From positions 1 through 5,175 of the forward strand of contig CAJPQT010000041.1 of assembly GCA_905372865.1 (NCBI GenBank): DNA of 5,175 nt, written 5' to 3'. Position 1 is the first letter of the stretch; every line of letters starts with the position of its first letter. The position numbers and the translations under genes were made by a program. This DNA is from an uncultured Centipeda sp. GTDB lineage: Bacteria; Bacillota; Negativicutes; Selenomonadales; Selenomonadaceae. This document shows positions 1 through 5,166 of this stretch, in pieces. A model generated the notes under the pieces. That model was given only the letters and a program-made list of their open reading frames with translations, was not told the DNA's origin and did no database searches.

Positions 1-1
1 A

Positions 2-43
2 AAGGCCGCTGTGGATGAAATGGTCTGGAAGGCAGAATACTGA
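2..43 (+). CDS. C-terminal end of an unrecognised protein (partial)
   Basis: An open frame enters from the left edge and ends with TGA at 41-43. Only 13 residues are visible, KAAVDEMVWKAEY, too few to recognise a family. The reason to believe it is coding is positional: a hairpin terminator starts 12 nt after the stop, as expected at the end of a transcription unit. It could belong to the mobile-element remnant that follows or to a chromosomal gene cut by the window edge. A chance open frame cannot be excluded. Confidence 0.35.
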   Translation, partial: KAAVDEMVWKAEY

Positions 44-55
44 CGCATTGAGAAA

Positions 56-96
56 GGGGCTGTTGCACGAAACCAACGTGTAGCAGCCTCAATTTT
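56..96 (+). terminator. Rho-independent-type hairpin after the left-edge gene
   Basis: The arms 56-69 and 77-90 pair over 14 positions, three of them G-U (57/89, 62/82 region and 64/84 region by hand alignment), around a 7-nt loop (AAACCAA). A short T run (93-96) follows after two A residues. The T tract is weak, so this may be an inefficient terminator or attenuator rather than a strong stop. On the opposite strand the G-U pairs become A-C mismatches, so it is a poorer terminator for the leftward LysR gene. Confidence 0.6.
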
Positions 97-127
97 GTGG
101 AAAAAACACAGAAGGAGGTGTTGCCCC

Positions 128-229
128 ATGAGTGACCGACTTCTCCCCTATGAAACCATTGTAAAGGCACATGAGGGCGACCCCCATAGCAATAGAATGG
201 TTCTGTTCATCAGTTACCATATGATATGA
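128..229 (+). pseudogene. Truncated conjugative-element helix-turn-helix protein (HTH_16-like)
   Basis: The gene has an excellent RBS, GAAGGAGGTG at 111-120, 7 nt before ATG. It reads MSDRLLPYETIVKAHEGDPH and then 13 unrelated residues before a stop. The opening matches, from memory, the start of the small helix-turn-helix domain proteins carried by Tn916-type conjugative transposons, where GDP is followed by a conserved AVDAVL-type helix and roughly 40 or more further residues. That continuation is missing, so the reading frame appears cut at about 185-190 and runs on into unrelated DNA. The intact protein works beside a sigma-70-like factor in control of such elements; this 33-residue product should be inactive. 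Its tail overlaps the 3' end of the convergent LysR gene by 16 nt. The likely history is a deletion that removed most of an integrated element. The family match rests on about 20 residues. Confidence 0.6.
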
Positions 230-1125
230 TCCTTTCTCGTTTTTTTCAGCCAATCCAAGAGGAATTGACGGAATGTACGCGCCGCTTCGGTGAGGATGAC
301 GGTCTTGTCCTGTATGAGGCATACCTCCTGCCCCGCATCTTTTCCGTCGCCAAGTTCTCGCATGACAATGTCCGGCTGTCTGTTCATGACGGCTGCGTAG
401 TCGTAGCCGAGATTGATCGCAGGATTATGACGCAGCAGATCAACAATGAGGGATTCATCGGCAGTTTCGGCTAGAATCTCGATTTTGAGACCTGGCAGGA
501 GGATGTGTTTGTCGATATTATGACGGAAACAGTGATAGGCGCGTCCTTTACTGATGATCATTTGCCCGTCGAGATCTGTGTAGGTGATACGGCTCTTTTC
601 TGCCAAGGGATGATGCGCAGAGAGACGAGCACAGTAGCGGGAGAAAAAGAGTGTGTCCCCTTGAAAGCGTGTCTGATCAAAAGGGGCGGTGACAATGGAA
701 AAATGACATCGCTTTGTCAGAAGTCCCTCCATTGCATCGTCGTCCGTTGTATCGACAATGCTCAAAATAATGCTCGGATGGGCGGCATGAAAATCCTGTA
801 GAAATTGCGATCCAAGATAAGAAAAGACGTGATCCAGTGCAAAAATGGTAACGACACTTTTTGAATGGGTGGCGAGGGATTTCATGCTTTCGATGGATTG
901 ATATTCATCCAGCATACGTTGAACGTGGGGCAGTAGCGCTGCTGCATAATCGGTCGGAATGATTCCTCGTGGGGTACGGGTGAAAAGCGGCTGCCCAAGC
1001 TCCGCCTCCAATGATCTCATCGCTCTGCTGAGACCTTGTCTTGCAACATAAAGATGATCTGCTGCCGTCTGGATATTGCCGCAGCGATAGACTTCAATGA
1101 AATACTCCATCTGCTTTCGATTCAT
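214..1125 (-). CDS. LysR-family transcriptional regulator
   Basis: A 303-residue protein, the usual length for the LysR family. Residues 1-59 are the winged helix-turn-helix, with the hallmark pattern MEYFIEVYRCGNIQTAADHL, then ARQGLSRAMRSLEAELGQPLFTR and a following RG/PT turn. A linker helix spans about 60-80. Residues 90-292 form the two-lobed ligand-binding domain, with SIIL, HPLAEK and INLGYDYA segments typical of the second half of the family. The start at 1125 was chosen because GGGAGGT (1132-1138) lies 6 nt upstream. ATG codons at 1131 and 1149 are in frame, but the first touches the RBS and the second lies upstream of it. The gene is divergent from the hydrolase at 1271 and shares a 145-bp control region with it, which makes that hydrolase the best candidate target. 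The inducer cannot be read from the sequence. The C-terminal end lies next to the mobile-element scar, so the last few residues could be altered, but the domain looks complete. Confidence 0.93.
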   Translation of the reverse strand: MNRKQMEYFIEVYRCGNIQTAADHLYVARQGLSRAMRSLEAELGQPLFTRTPRGIIPTDYAAALLPHVQRMLDEYQSIESMKSLATHSKSVVTIFALDHVFSYLGSQFLQDFHAAHPSIILSIVDTTDDDAMEGLLTKRCHFSIVTAPFDQTRFQGDTLFFSRYCARLSAHHPLAEKSRITYTDLDGQMIISKGRAYHCFRHNIDKHILLPGLKIEILAETADESLIVDLLRHNPAINLGYDYAAVMNRQPDIVMRELGDGKDAGQEVCLIQDKTVILTEAARTFRQFLLDWLKKTRKDHIIW

Positions 1126-1131
1126 CTTCAT

Positions 1132-1138
1132 ACCTCCC
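1132..1138 (-). promoter_or_regulatory. Ribosome binding site that decides the LysR start
   Basis: On the minus strand this reads GGGAGGT, with 6 nt to the ATG at 1125. An in-frame ATG at 1131 directly abuts it (spacing 0) and would be a poor start, so translation from 1125 is favoured. Confidence 0.75.
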
Positions 1139-1157
1139 GCCTGTTTCATCGGTATCT

Positions 1158-1186
1158 ATTCTACTGCAACAATATTGTTGCGGCAA
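1158..1186 (-). promoter_or_regulatory. Promoter of the LysR gene
   Basis: Read on the minus strand, a -35 box TTGCCG (1181-1186) and a -10 box TAGAAT (1158-1163, 5 of 6 matches to consensus) are separated by exactly 17 bp. The start of transcription would fall near 1151, giving a short leader. The perfect palindrome at 1166-1181 fills the spacer and covers the edge of the -35 box, so a protein bound there would block RNA polymerase. This is the classic layout for negative autoregulation by a LysR protein. Confidence 0.65.
1166..1181. promoter_or_regulatory. Perfect 16-bp palindrome, probable LysR operator
   Basis: GCAACAATATTGTTGC is its own reverse complement. It lies between the two divergent genes. 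Its centre (1173.5) is about 63 bp upstream of the predicted rightward transcription start near 1237, which is the usual position of a LysR recognition site. It lies inside the leftward promoter. It does not show the strict T-N11-A core often quoted for the family, so assignment rests on symmetry and position. Binding by a different regulator remains possible. Confidence 0.7.
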
Positions 1187-1201
1187 GCCCCGTTGTTTTT
1201 C

Positions 1202-1230
1202 TTGTCGTCATGAGGGAAGTACACTATACT
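1202..1230 (+). promoter_or_regulatory. Promoter of the metallo-hydrolase gene
   Basis: A -35 box TTGTCG (1202-1207, 4 of 6 matches) and a -10 box TATACT (1225-1230, 5 of 6) are spaced by 17 bp. Transcription would begin near 1237, some 34 nt before the ATG. The imperfect -35 fits a promoter that needs an activator, and the palindrome upstream at -63 is where a LysR activator would sit. Confidence 0.65.
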
Positions 1231-1270
1231 GTGAAGCAGATCAACCAAATGATGAACAGGAGAAACACTT

Positions 1271-2083
1271 ATGAAACTCACACAGATTCGCAATGCAACA
1301 AACCGTTTGGACTATGCAGGGAAAGTCTTTCTGATCGACCCGTGGCTTGCACCGAAACATCAGCTGTCGTTCGTCGATATTCCAGGCATGCCGTTCCATG
1401 TCCCTGATCAGATGAAGGAGCATCTTCCAATGCCGTTCTATGATTTGCCAATGAATACAGAGCAGATTTTGAGCGGTGTTGACTACTACATCGTTACGCA
1501 TCTGCATCCCGATCATATTGATATGGCACCGGACGGGACGGTCGGTGCGCCGCTTGATAAGGCGGTTCCAGTCATCTGTCAGTCAGAGGAGGATGCCTCT
1601 GTTCTGCGGAGTTCCGGGTTTTCAGAGGTAATCGTCCTGCCGACAAGCGGTATGGAGTTCGGTGCGGCGAGACTGACCCGCGTCCCTGCCCTGCACGGCA
1701 CCGTTGTTCCGTGCGGTGACGCGATGGGGATTGTGTTTGAGGCACCAGAGGAGAACATCTTCTATTTGGCAGGGGATACGGTCTGGTATTCCGGCGTAGC
1801 TGAGACACTGCGGAACTATCAGCCTGAGGTGATTGCCCTGAACTGTTGTGCCGCAGAGACCGTGGAAAATGGACGCCTCATCATGAACGATGAGGATGTT
1901 CACTGCGTTGCAATGACTGCGCCTAACGCCCGTCTTTATCTGACGCACTTGGACAATGTCGCACATGCTGCGCTTACGAGGCATACACTGCGAGGTTGTT
2001 TGGCACGTCGCGGCGTGGTGAATTATGATATGCCGTCCGATGGTGCGTCGGTTGAATATAAAGCCGCAACAGTCGGAGCTTAA
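1271..2083 (+). CDS. Metallo-beta-lactamase-fold hydrolase, UlaG-like
   Basis: A 270-residue cytoplasmic protein without a signal peptide. It carries the metal-binding motif H-x-H-x-D-H at residues 77-82 (THLHPDH). Later ligands of the fold are visible as H142 (ALHG), D169 (AGDT) and H226 (THLD). An early IDPWL segment at 22-26 follows the first beta strands, as in the UlaG/L-ascorbate-6-phosphate lactonase-like branch, where this Asp-Pro sits in the metal-site wall. These features predict an active two-metal hydrolase; the substrate (a lactone, ester or phosphoester) cannot be deduced, and it should not be named as UlaG itself because no sugar-acid pathway genes are nearby. The start is supported by AGGAG (1258-1262) 8 nt upstream of ATG. 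The gene is divergent from the LysR regulator, which probably controls it. It seems to be a single-gene transcript ending at the terminator at 2113-2216. Confidence 0.9.
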   Translation: MKLTQIRNATNRLDYAGKVFLIDPWLAPKHQLSFVDIPGMPFHVPDQMKEHLPMPFYDLPMNTEQILSGVDYYIVTHLHPDHIDMAPDGTVGAPLDKAVPVICQSEEDASVLRSSGFSEVIVLPTSGMEFGAARLTRVPALHGTVVPCGDAMGIVFEAPEENIFYLAGDTVWYSGVAETLRNYQPEVIALNCCAAETVENGRLIMNDEDVHCVAMTAPNARLYLTHLDNVAHAALTRHTLRGCLARRGVVNYDMPSDGASVEYKAATVGA

Positions 2084-2112
2084 TTCCTGTCATACGGTAA
2101 ATTCCGCACACA

Positions 2113-2216
2113 AAAGAGATTCCATTCGCCTGTAGTGACCCCCAAAAGTTAGATTCTCTAAGTCTAGCTTTTGGGGGTCAGGTCAGCCATACCCAGCGTT
2201 TGGAATCTTTTTTTTT
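2113..2216 (+). terminator. Terminator of the hydrolase gene, with an element inserted in its loop
   Basis: AAAAGAGATTCCA (2112-2124) pairs with TGGAATCT and the following T residues (2201-2213) over about 13 positions with one G-U. A run of nine T residues (2208-2216) follows the core 8-bp stem. The arms are 76 nt apart, far longer than a normal terminator loop, because a 45-bp inverted-repeat element (2136-2180) lies between them. That inner repeat is itself a strong hairpin and could help bring the outer arms together. Without it the loop would still be about 31 nt, so the outer pairing could be partly fortuitous. Confidence 0.5.
2136..2180. mobile_element. 45-bp miniature inverted-repeat element with IS3-family-like ends
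   Basis: Two 18-bp arms, TGACCCCCAAAAGTTAGA (2136-2153) and TCTAGCTTTTGGGGGTCA (2163-2180), are inverted copies with a single mismatch, separated by 9 bp. The tips are 5'-TG and CA-3' and face outward, and the CCCC-AAAAGTTAGA pattern resembles terminal repeats of IS3-family (IS150-type) elements as I remember them. There is no room for a transposase, so this is either an internally deleted IS or a non-autonomous miniature element. No 3-4 bp target duplication is seen (left flank GTAG, right flank GGTC). As RNA it would fold into a very stable hairpin and could act on transcript ends. An ordinary stem-loop that is not mobile is the alternative. Confidence 0.6.
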
Positions 2217-2253
2217 GCAAAGAATCGTTAGCCATCTGCCCCCTTTCCTGTGT

Positions 2254-2259
2254 TATAAT
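2254..2259 (+). promoter_or_regulatory. -10 box upstream of the yifB remnant
   Basis: A perfect TATAAT stands in an AT-rich stretch 34 nt before the TTG start of the yifB remnant. No good -35 box is found at 16-18 bp spacing (the hexamer there is GCCATC), so the promoter is either weak, activator-dependent or fortuitous. It could also drive read-through into the intact yifB, since no terminator is visible between 2454 and 2585. Confidence 0.4.
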
Positions 2260-2292
2260 TTTCGTATATTTGAAACGTGGGAGGGAAGGTCG

Positions 2293-2454
2293 TTGTTTGC
2301 AAAGACCTATGGTGCGGTGACTCTCGGGATAGACGGACGGATTATCGACGTTGAGGTGGATGTGTCGCCCGGGCTGCCGGGGTTTGAGCTGGTGGGGCTT
2401 CCCGATACGTCGGTGAAGGAGTCGAAGGGGCGGGTGACAGTCAATCTCGCTTAG
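2293..2454 (+). pseudogene. Truncated N-terminal remnant of yifB/comM
   Basis: Starting from TTG at 2293, with GGGAGGGAAGG just upstream, 53 codons encode a protein that opens FAKTYGAVTLGIDGRIIDV and continues through the family's GLPGFELVGLPDTSVKES block. It then jumps from VKESK directly to GRVTVNLA and stops. In the intact neighbour the same two blocks are separated by RERVRTAIKNTGVKLKPA, so about 16-18 codons have been lost in frame, and everything after NLA (the AAA+ domain and C-terminus) is gone. Over the first 44 aligned residues it differs from the intact copy at 11 sites (about 75% identity by hand), so it is not a recent tandem duplicate. The remnant lacks any ATPase motif and should be non-functional, though its RBS and start are intact and a short peptide could be made. 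Confidence 0.85.
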
Positions 2455-2571
2455 CCATATTTGCAGAATGCAGAAGTGGGATTTTGGTATTCGCCGCAAT
2501 TTTCCATCAAAAGCAGGAATACATTTCATAAATGGAGAAAAATAGCAAATAAGAAAGACCATTCCAATAAA

Positions 2572-2578
2572 AGAGGTG
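2572..2578 (+). promoter_or_regulatory. Ribosome binding site that decides the yifB start
   Basis: AGAGGTG lies 6 nt before GTG at 2585. An in-frame GTG at 2576 overlaps this site and so is not a credible start. Starting at 2585 also gives the N-terminus FAKSYGAV that matches the remnant copy and the usual family start. Confidence 0.7.
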
Positions 2579-2584
2579 TGGCGT

Positions 2585-4114
2585 GTGTTTGCTAAATCGT
2601 ATGGTGCGGTGACTTTCGGGGTCGATGGGAGAATCATCGATGTCGAGGTCGATGTTTCTTATGGATTTCCTGCGTTCGACATTGTCGGGCTTCTTGATAC
2701 GGCGGTGAAGGAGTCGCGTGAGCGTGTGCGCACGGCGATCAAGAATACGGGCGTGAAGCTCAAGCCTGCGCGGGTGACGATCAATCTTGCGCCTGCGGAC
2801 ATACGAAAGGACAGCTCGGGGCTGGATCTGCCTATTGCCGTCGGGCTTTTGGCGGCGTATGGGCTGATTCCGACAGAGCGCATCGAGCATGCCTTGTTTG
2901 CAGCGGAGCTTTCTTTGGAGGGGGAACTTCGGAGTGTGCGCGGCGTATTGTCTATGACGGTCGGGGCGAAGGAGCATGGCTTTCGTGAAATCTTCGTCGC
3001 GCCCAGCAACGGCAGTGAGGCATTGCTCGTCGATGGCATCCGCGTGTATGCGCCGAAAAACTTGCGCGAGCTGTACGATTTTCTCTTGGGCAAAGCGGAA
3101 CTGCTTCCATTGGAAGCGACACCTGCTGCGGCGTGTGATACAGAAGCGCCTTCGGATGACTTTGCCGATGTGCAGGGGCAGTTCTTCGCCAAGCGTGCGT
3201 TGGAGATCGCGGCGGCGGGAGGGCATAACCTGTTGATGGTCGGCGTTCCAGGCTCGGGCAAGACGATGCTCGCGCGCCGTTTGCCGTCTATTCTGCCGCC
3301 GATGACGCGGCAGGAAGCGCTCGAGGTGACGAAGATCTACAGCATCGCGGGACTCTTGAAGGACGGCAGCGGCCTCGTCGAGACGCGTCCCTTTCGCAGT
3401 CCGCATCATACGACGTCGACGGTGGCGATGATCGGCGGCGGCAGCATCCCGCGTCCGGGCGAGGTGACGCTCTCGCATCACGGCGTGCTGTTTCTCGACG
3501 AGCTGCCTGAGTTCGGCAAGTCGACGCTGGAAGTTCTGCGCCAGCCGTTGGAGGACGGCGCTGTGACCGTGGCACGGGTCAATGCCACGCTGACATTTCC
3601 TTCTTGTATCATTTTGGTCGTGGCAATGAATCCCTGTCCGTGCGGCTATTTTGGTGACAAGGAGAAGAGCTGCGACTGCACACCGAATGAGATCAAGCGC
3701 TATACGCGGAAGATTTCGGGGCCGCTGCTCGACCGCATTGATATTCACGTCCATGTGCCGCGCGTCAAGTACGAGGATATGACGTCTGTGGCGAAGGCGG
3801 AACCTTCGGCTGCGATTCGTGAGCGTGTCCTGGCGGCGCGTGAGATTCAGATGGAGCGGTTGCGTGAATGGGGCATATTTTGCAACGCGCAGATGAGCCA
3901 TGCGATTTTGAAAAAGACGTGCCATCTTGAGCTAGAGGCGCAGAATCTCTTGGCGCAGGCATTTCAAGTCATGAATTTATCAGCACGCTCGTATGACCGC
4001 ATCATCAAGGTCGCACGCACGATTGCCGATCTCGACGGAGCGGCGACGATCGAGGCGAAGCATGTGGGAGAAGCCATACAATTGAGGGACGATGTGGGGC
4101 TGAGTGTGGAATGA
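2585..4114 (+). CDS. yifB: YifB/ComM family Mg-chelatase-like AAA+ ATPase
   Basis: A full-length 509-residue protein, the normal size for the family. Residues 1-165 are the N-terminal ChlI-type (Lon-protease-like fold) domain. Residues about 190-395 are the Mg-chelatase-type AAA+ module with Walker A GVPGSGKT (220-227), Walker B VLFLDELPEF (301-310), the family's cysteine cluster NPCPCGYFGD with a second pair at C363/C365, and the arginine-rich SGPLLDRIDIHVHVPRV segment (378-394). Residues 400-505 form the C-terminal helical domain with the LSARSYDRIIKVARTIADL signature. In naturally competent bacteria ComM is a hexameric helicase that promotes branch migration during integration of incoming DNA; the role in Firmicutes is less clear. 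The name's Mg-chelatase label reflects homology only. One oddity is GLLDTAVKES where the family and the remnant have GLPD. The 130 bp between the remnant and this start hold no clear promoter or terminator. The TfoX-N gene follows 30 nt after the stop. Confidence 0.95.
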   Translation: MFAKSYGAVTFGVDGRIIDVEVDVSYGFPAFDIVGLLDTAVKESRERVRTAIKNTGVKLKPARVTINLAPADIRKDSSGLDLPIAVGLLAAYGLIPTERIEHALFAAELSLEGELRSVRGVLSMTVGAKEHGFREIFVAPSNGSEALLVDGIRVYAPKNLRELYDFLLGKAELLPLEATPAAACDTEAPSDDFADVQGQFFAKRALEIAAAGGHNLLMVGVPGSGKTMLARRLPSILPPMTRQEALEVTKIYSIAGLLKDGSGLVETRPFRSPHHTTSTVAMIGGGSIPRPGEVTLSHHGVLFLDELPEFGKSTLEVLRQPLEDGAVTVARVNATLTFPSCIILVVAMNPCPCGYFGDKEKSCDCTPNEIKRYTRKISGPLLDRIDIHVHVPRVKYEDMTSVAKAEPSAAIRERVLAAREIQMERLREWGIFCNAQMSHAILKKTCHLELEAQNLLAQAFQVMNLSARSYDRIIKVARTIADLDGAATIEAKHVGEAIQLRDDVGLSVE

Positions 4115-4132
4115 TTGAGAAGTAATGTTGAT

Positions 4133-4137
4133 GGAGG
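4133..4137 (+). promoter_or_regulatory. Ribosome binding site of the TfoX-N gene
   Basis: GGAGG is placed 7 nt before ATG at 4145. In-frame alternatives at 4115 (TTG) and 4139 (ATG, one nucleotide from the site) are badly spaced, so 4145 is the preferred start. Confidence 0.75.
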
Positions 4138-4144
4138 AATGTTT

Positions 4145-4462
4145 ATGGCATCGACGAAAGAGTATCTGGAGTTCGTATTGGAACAGCTATCCGGTTTGGA
4201 AGATATTTCTTATCGTGCTATGGTGGGCGAGTACATCCTATATTATAAGAAAAAAATCTTCGGAGGAATTTACGATGATCAATTCCTTGTGAAGCCGGTC
4301 AAGGCAGCTGTTGTGCATATGCCGGATGCAGCGTATGAACTGCCTTATGAGGGGGCGAAGGAAATGCTGTTGGTGGATCGTTTGGATGATAAGGCGTTTT
4401 TGAGCGAGTTGGTGCGTGCGATGTATGAGGAACTGCCTGTGCCGAGAGAGAAAAAGAAATGA
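4145..4462 (+). CDS. TfoX/Sxy N-terminal-domain protein
   Basis: A 105-residue soluble protein consisting of the TfoX N-terminal domain only. Recognisable blocks are STKEYLEFVLEQLSGLEDIS (3-22), YRAMVGEYILYYKKKIFGGI (23-42), DDQFLVKP (44-51) and YELPYEGAKEMLLVDRLDD (64-82), ending in a basic PREKKK tail. In gamma-proteobacteria TfoX/Sxy has this domain plus a C-terminal one and switches on competence genes together with CRP. Stand-alone N-domain proteins are widespread in Firmicutes and their job is not established, so it should not be called a competence regulator on this evidence. The gene follows yifB by 30 nt without a visible promoter, suggesting co-transcription. That is notable because comM is a Sxy-dependent gene in gamma-proteobacteria. 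No clear hairpin terminator follows before the next promoter. Confidence 0.88.
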   Translation: MASTKEYLEFVLEQLSGLEDISYRAMVGEYILYYKKKIFGGIYDDQFLVKPVKAAVVHMPDAAYELPYEGAKEMLLVDRLDDKAFLSELVRAMYEELPVPREKKK

Positions 4463-4466
4463 AATA

Positions 4467-4495
4467 TTGCTCTATCCGTAAAATAGTGATATAGT
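4467..4495 (+). promoter_or_regulatory. Probable promoter of the DUF47 gene
   Basis: A weak -35 box TTGCTC (4467-4472) and a good -10 box TATAGT (4490-4495) are separated by 17 bp. Transcription would start near 4502, about 38 nt before the ATG. The -10 lies at the junction of a tandem 8-bp repeat, ATAGTGAT at 4483-4490 and again at 4491-4498, which may be a protein-binding site or chance. Nothing recognisable as a Pho box is present. Confidence 0.5.
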
Positions 4496-4539
4496 GATAG
4501 CGAAAGAGTCGATGATTACTGTATTCTGGGAGGAAGCAC

Positions 4540-5166
4540 ATGTTTAATTTCAAGAACAAGGACTCGGAGTTTTTCGACTTGTTCCTCGAAAGCGCCCAGT
4601 ATTTCCATAAATGCGCTGTGATGATGGATGAGGTCATGCAGGACTACAGCAAGGCGGAAGCGAAGATGCGCGAGATCATCGATCTTGAGCATGAGGCCGA
4701 TGCCGTCAATGACAGGATTATTGACAAGCTCAACCAGACATTCATCACGCCGATCGATCGTGAGGATATCTATGCGCTCGCCAACGGCTTGGACGATGGC
4801 GTTGATTTCCTGCAGGGCACGCTGCAGCGCGTCGTCATGTATCATATCGCTGGTGTTCGTGACAGCGCGATCGCCCTCACGAAACTCCTCATCGAATGTA
4901 CGGAGGAGATGATGAAGGCGTTCAAGCTCTTGAAACATGTGAAAAAGAACCAGAATGAGATCTTAAAGTGTACGCACCGCATCAGCAGTTTGGAGAGCGA
5001 AGGGGATCGCGTCTATCGCAATGAGGTCGCCAATCTCTTTGAGAATCTCAAAGATCCCATCGAACTCATCAAATGGAAGGATCTTCTGGAATATCTGGAG
5101 GATACACTCGATCATTGCGAGAAGGTCGCGGACATGGTGCGCGGCGTGGTGATGAAGTATGCATGA
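4540..5166 (+). CDS. DUF47 / PhoU-like phosphate transport regulator
   Basis: A 208-residue, all-helical cytoplasmic protein of the PhoU_div (DUF47) family at its normal full length. The two PhoU-like half-repeats are visible as acidic metal-binding motifs, DLEHEADAVNDRI (48-60) and SLESEGDRVYRNEV (150-163). Between them lies the conserved TFITPIDREDIYALANGLDD segment (67-86). The C-terminal signature WKDLLEYLEDTLDHCEKVAD (179-198) precedes a short tail. Such proteins are thought to bind metal clusters and to control the low-affinity Pit phosphate transporter, and the pit gene usually follows at once. Here only nine bases remain after the stop, so the partner is predicted beyond the right edge but not seen. 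GGGAGG (4528-4533) lies 6 nt upstream of ATG. It appears to start its own transcript rather than belong to the yifB-tfoX unit. Confidence 0.93.
   Translation: MFNFKNKDSEFFDLFLESAQYFHKCAVMMDEVMQDYSKAEAKMREIIDLEHEADAVNDRIIDKLNQTFITPIDREDIYALANGLDDGVDFLQGTLQRVVMYHIAGVRDSAIALTKLLIECTEEMMKAFKLLKHVKKNQNEILKCTHRISSLESEGDRVYRNEVANLFENLKDPIELIKWKDLLEYLEDTLDHCEKVADMVRGVVMKYA

Noticed and set aside
218..228. 11-bp palindrome CATATGATATG near the LysR stop
   Set aside because: It is short, AT-rich and not followed by a T run on either strand, so there is no support for a terminator or operator.
226..801. Plus-strand open frames across the LysR gene
   Set aside because: They lack RBS and recognisable motifs and lie antisense to a complete LysR protein with an intact helix-turn-helix domain.
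2136..2180. Abutted IS ends from a circular transposition intermediate
   Set aside because: In a circle junction the tips would face each other. Here the TG/CA tips face outward, which fits a deleted or miniature element instead.
2215..2305. Repeat of TTGCAAAGA at about 2215 and 2297
   Set aside because: The match is only 9-10 bp, has no mate structure at the element borders and does not flank the 45-bp element, so it is probably chance.
2455..2584. A promoter for the intact yifB in the gap after the remnant
   Set aside because: Several TTG/TTT and CATAAA-like hexamers exist, but no pair has good matches at 16-18 bp spacing.
2164..2637. A minus-strand frame of 157 codons across the 45-bp element and the yifB remnant
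   Set aside because: It crosses several unrelated features, has no RBS and no recognisable domain.
2507..3925. A 472-codon open frame on the minus strand opposite yifB
   Set aside because: Its product is arginine/histidine-rich low-complexity sequence with no domain pattern. It mirrors the codon bias of the GC-rich yifB, which has clear motifs throughout.
4299..4938. Minus-strand frames overlapping the TfoX-N and DUF47 genes
   Set aside because: They are antisense shadows of two well-supported genes and show no motifs of their own.
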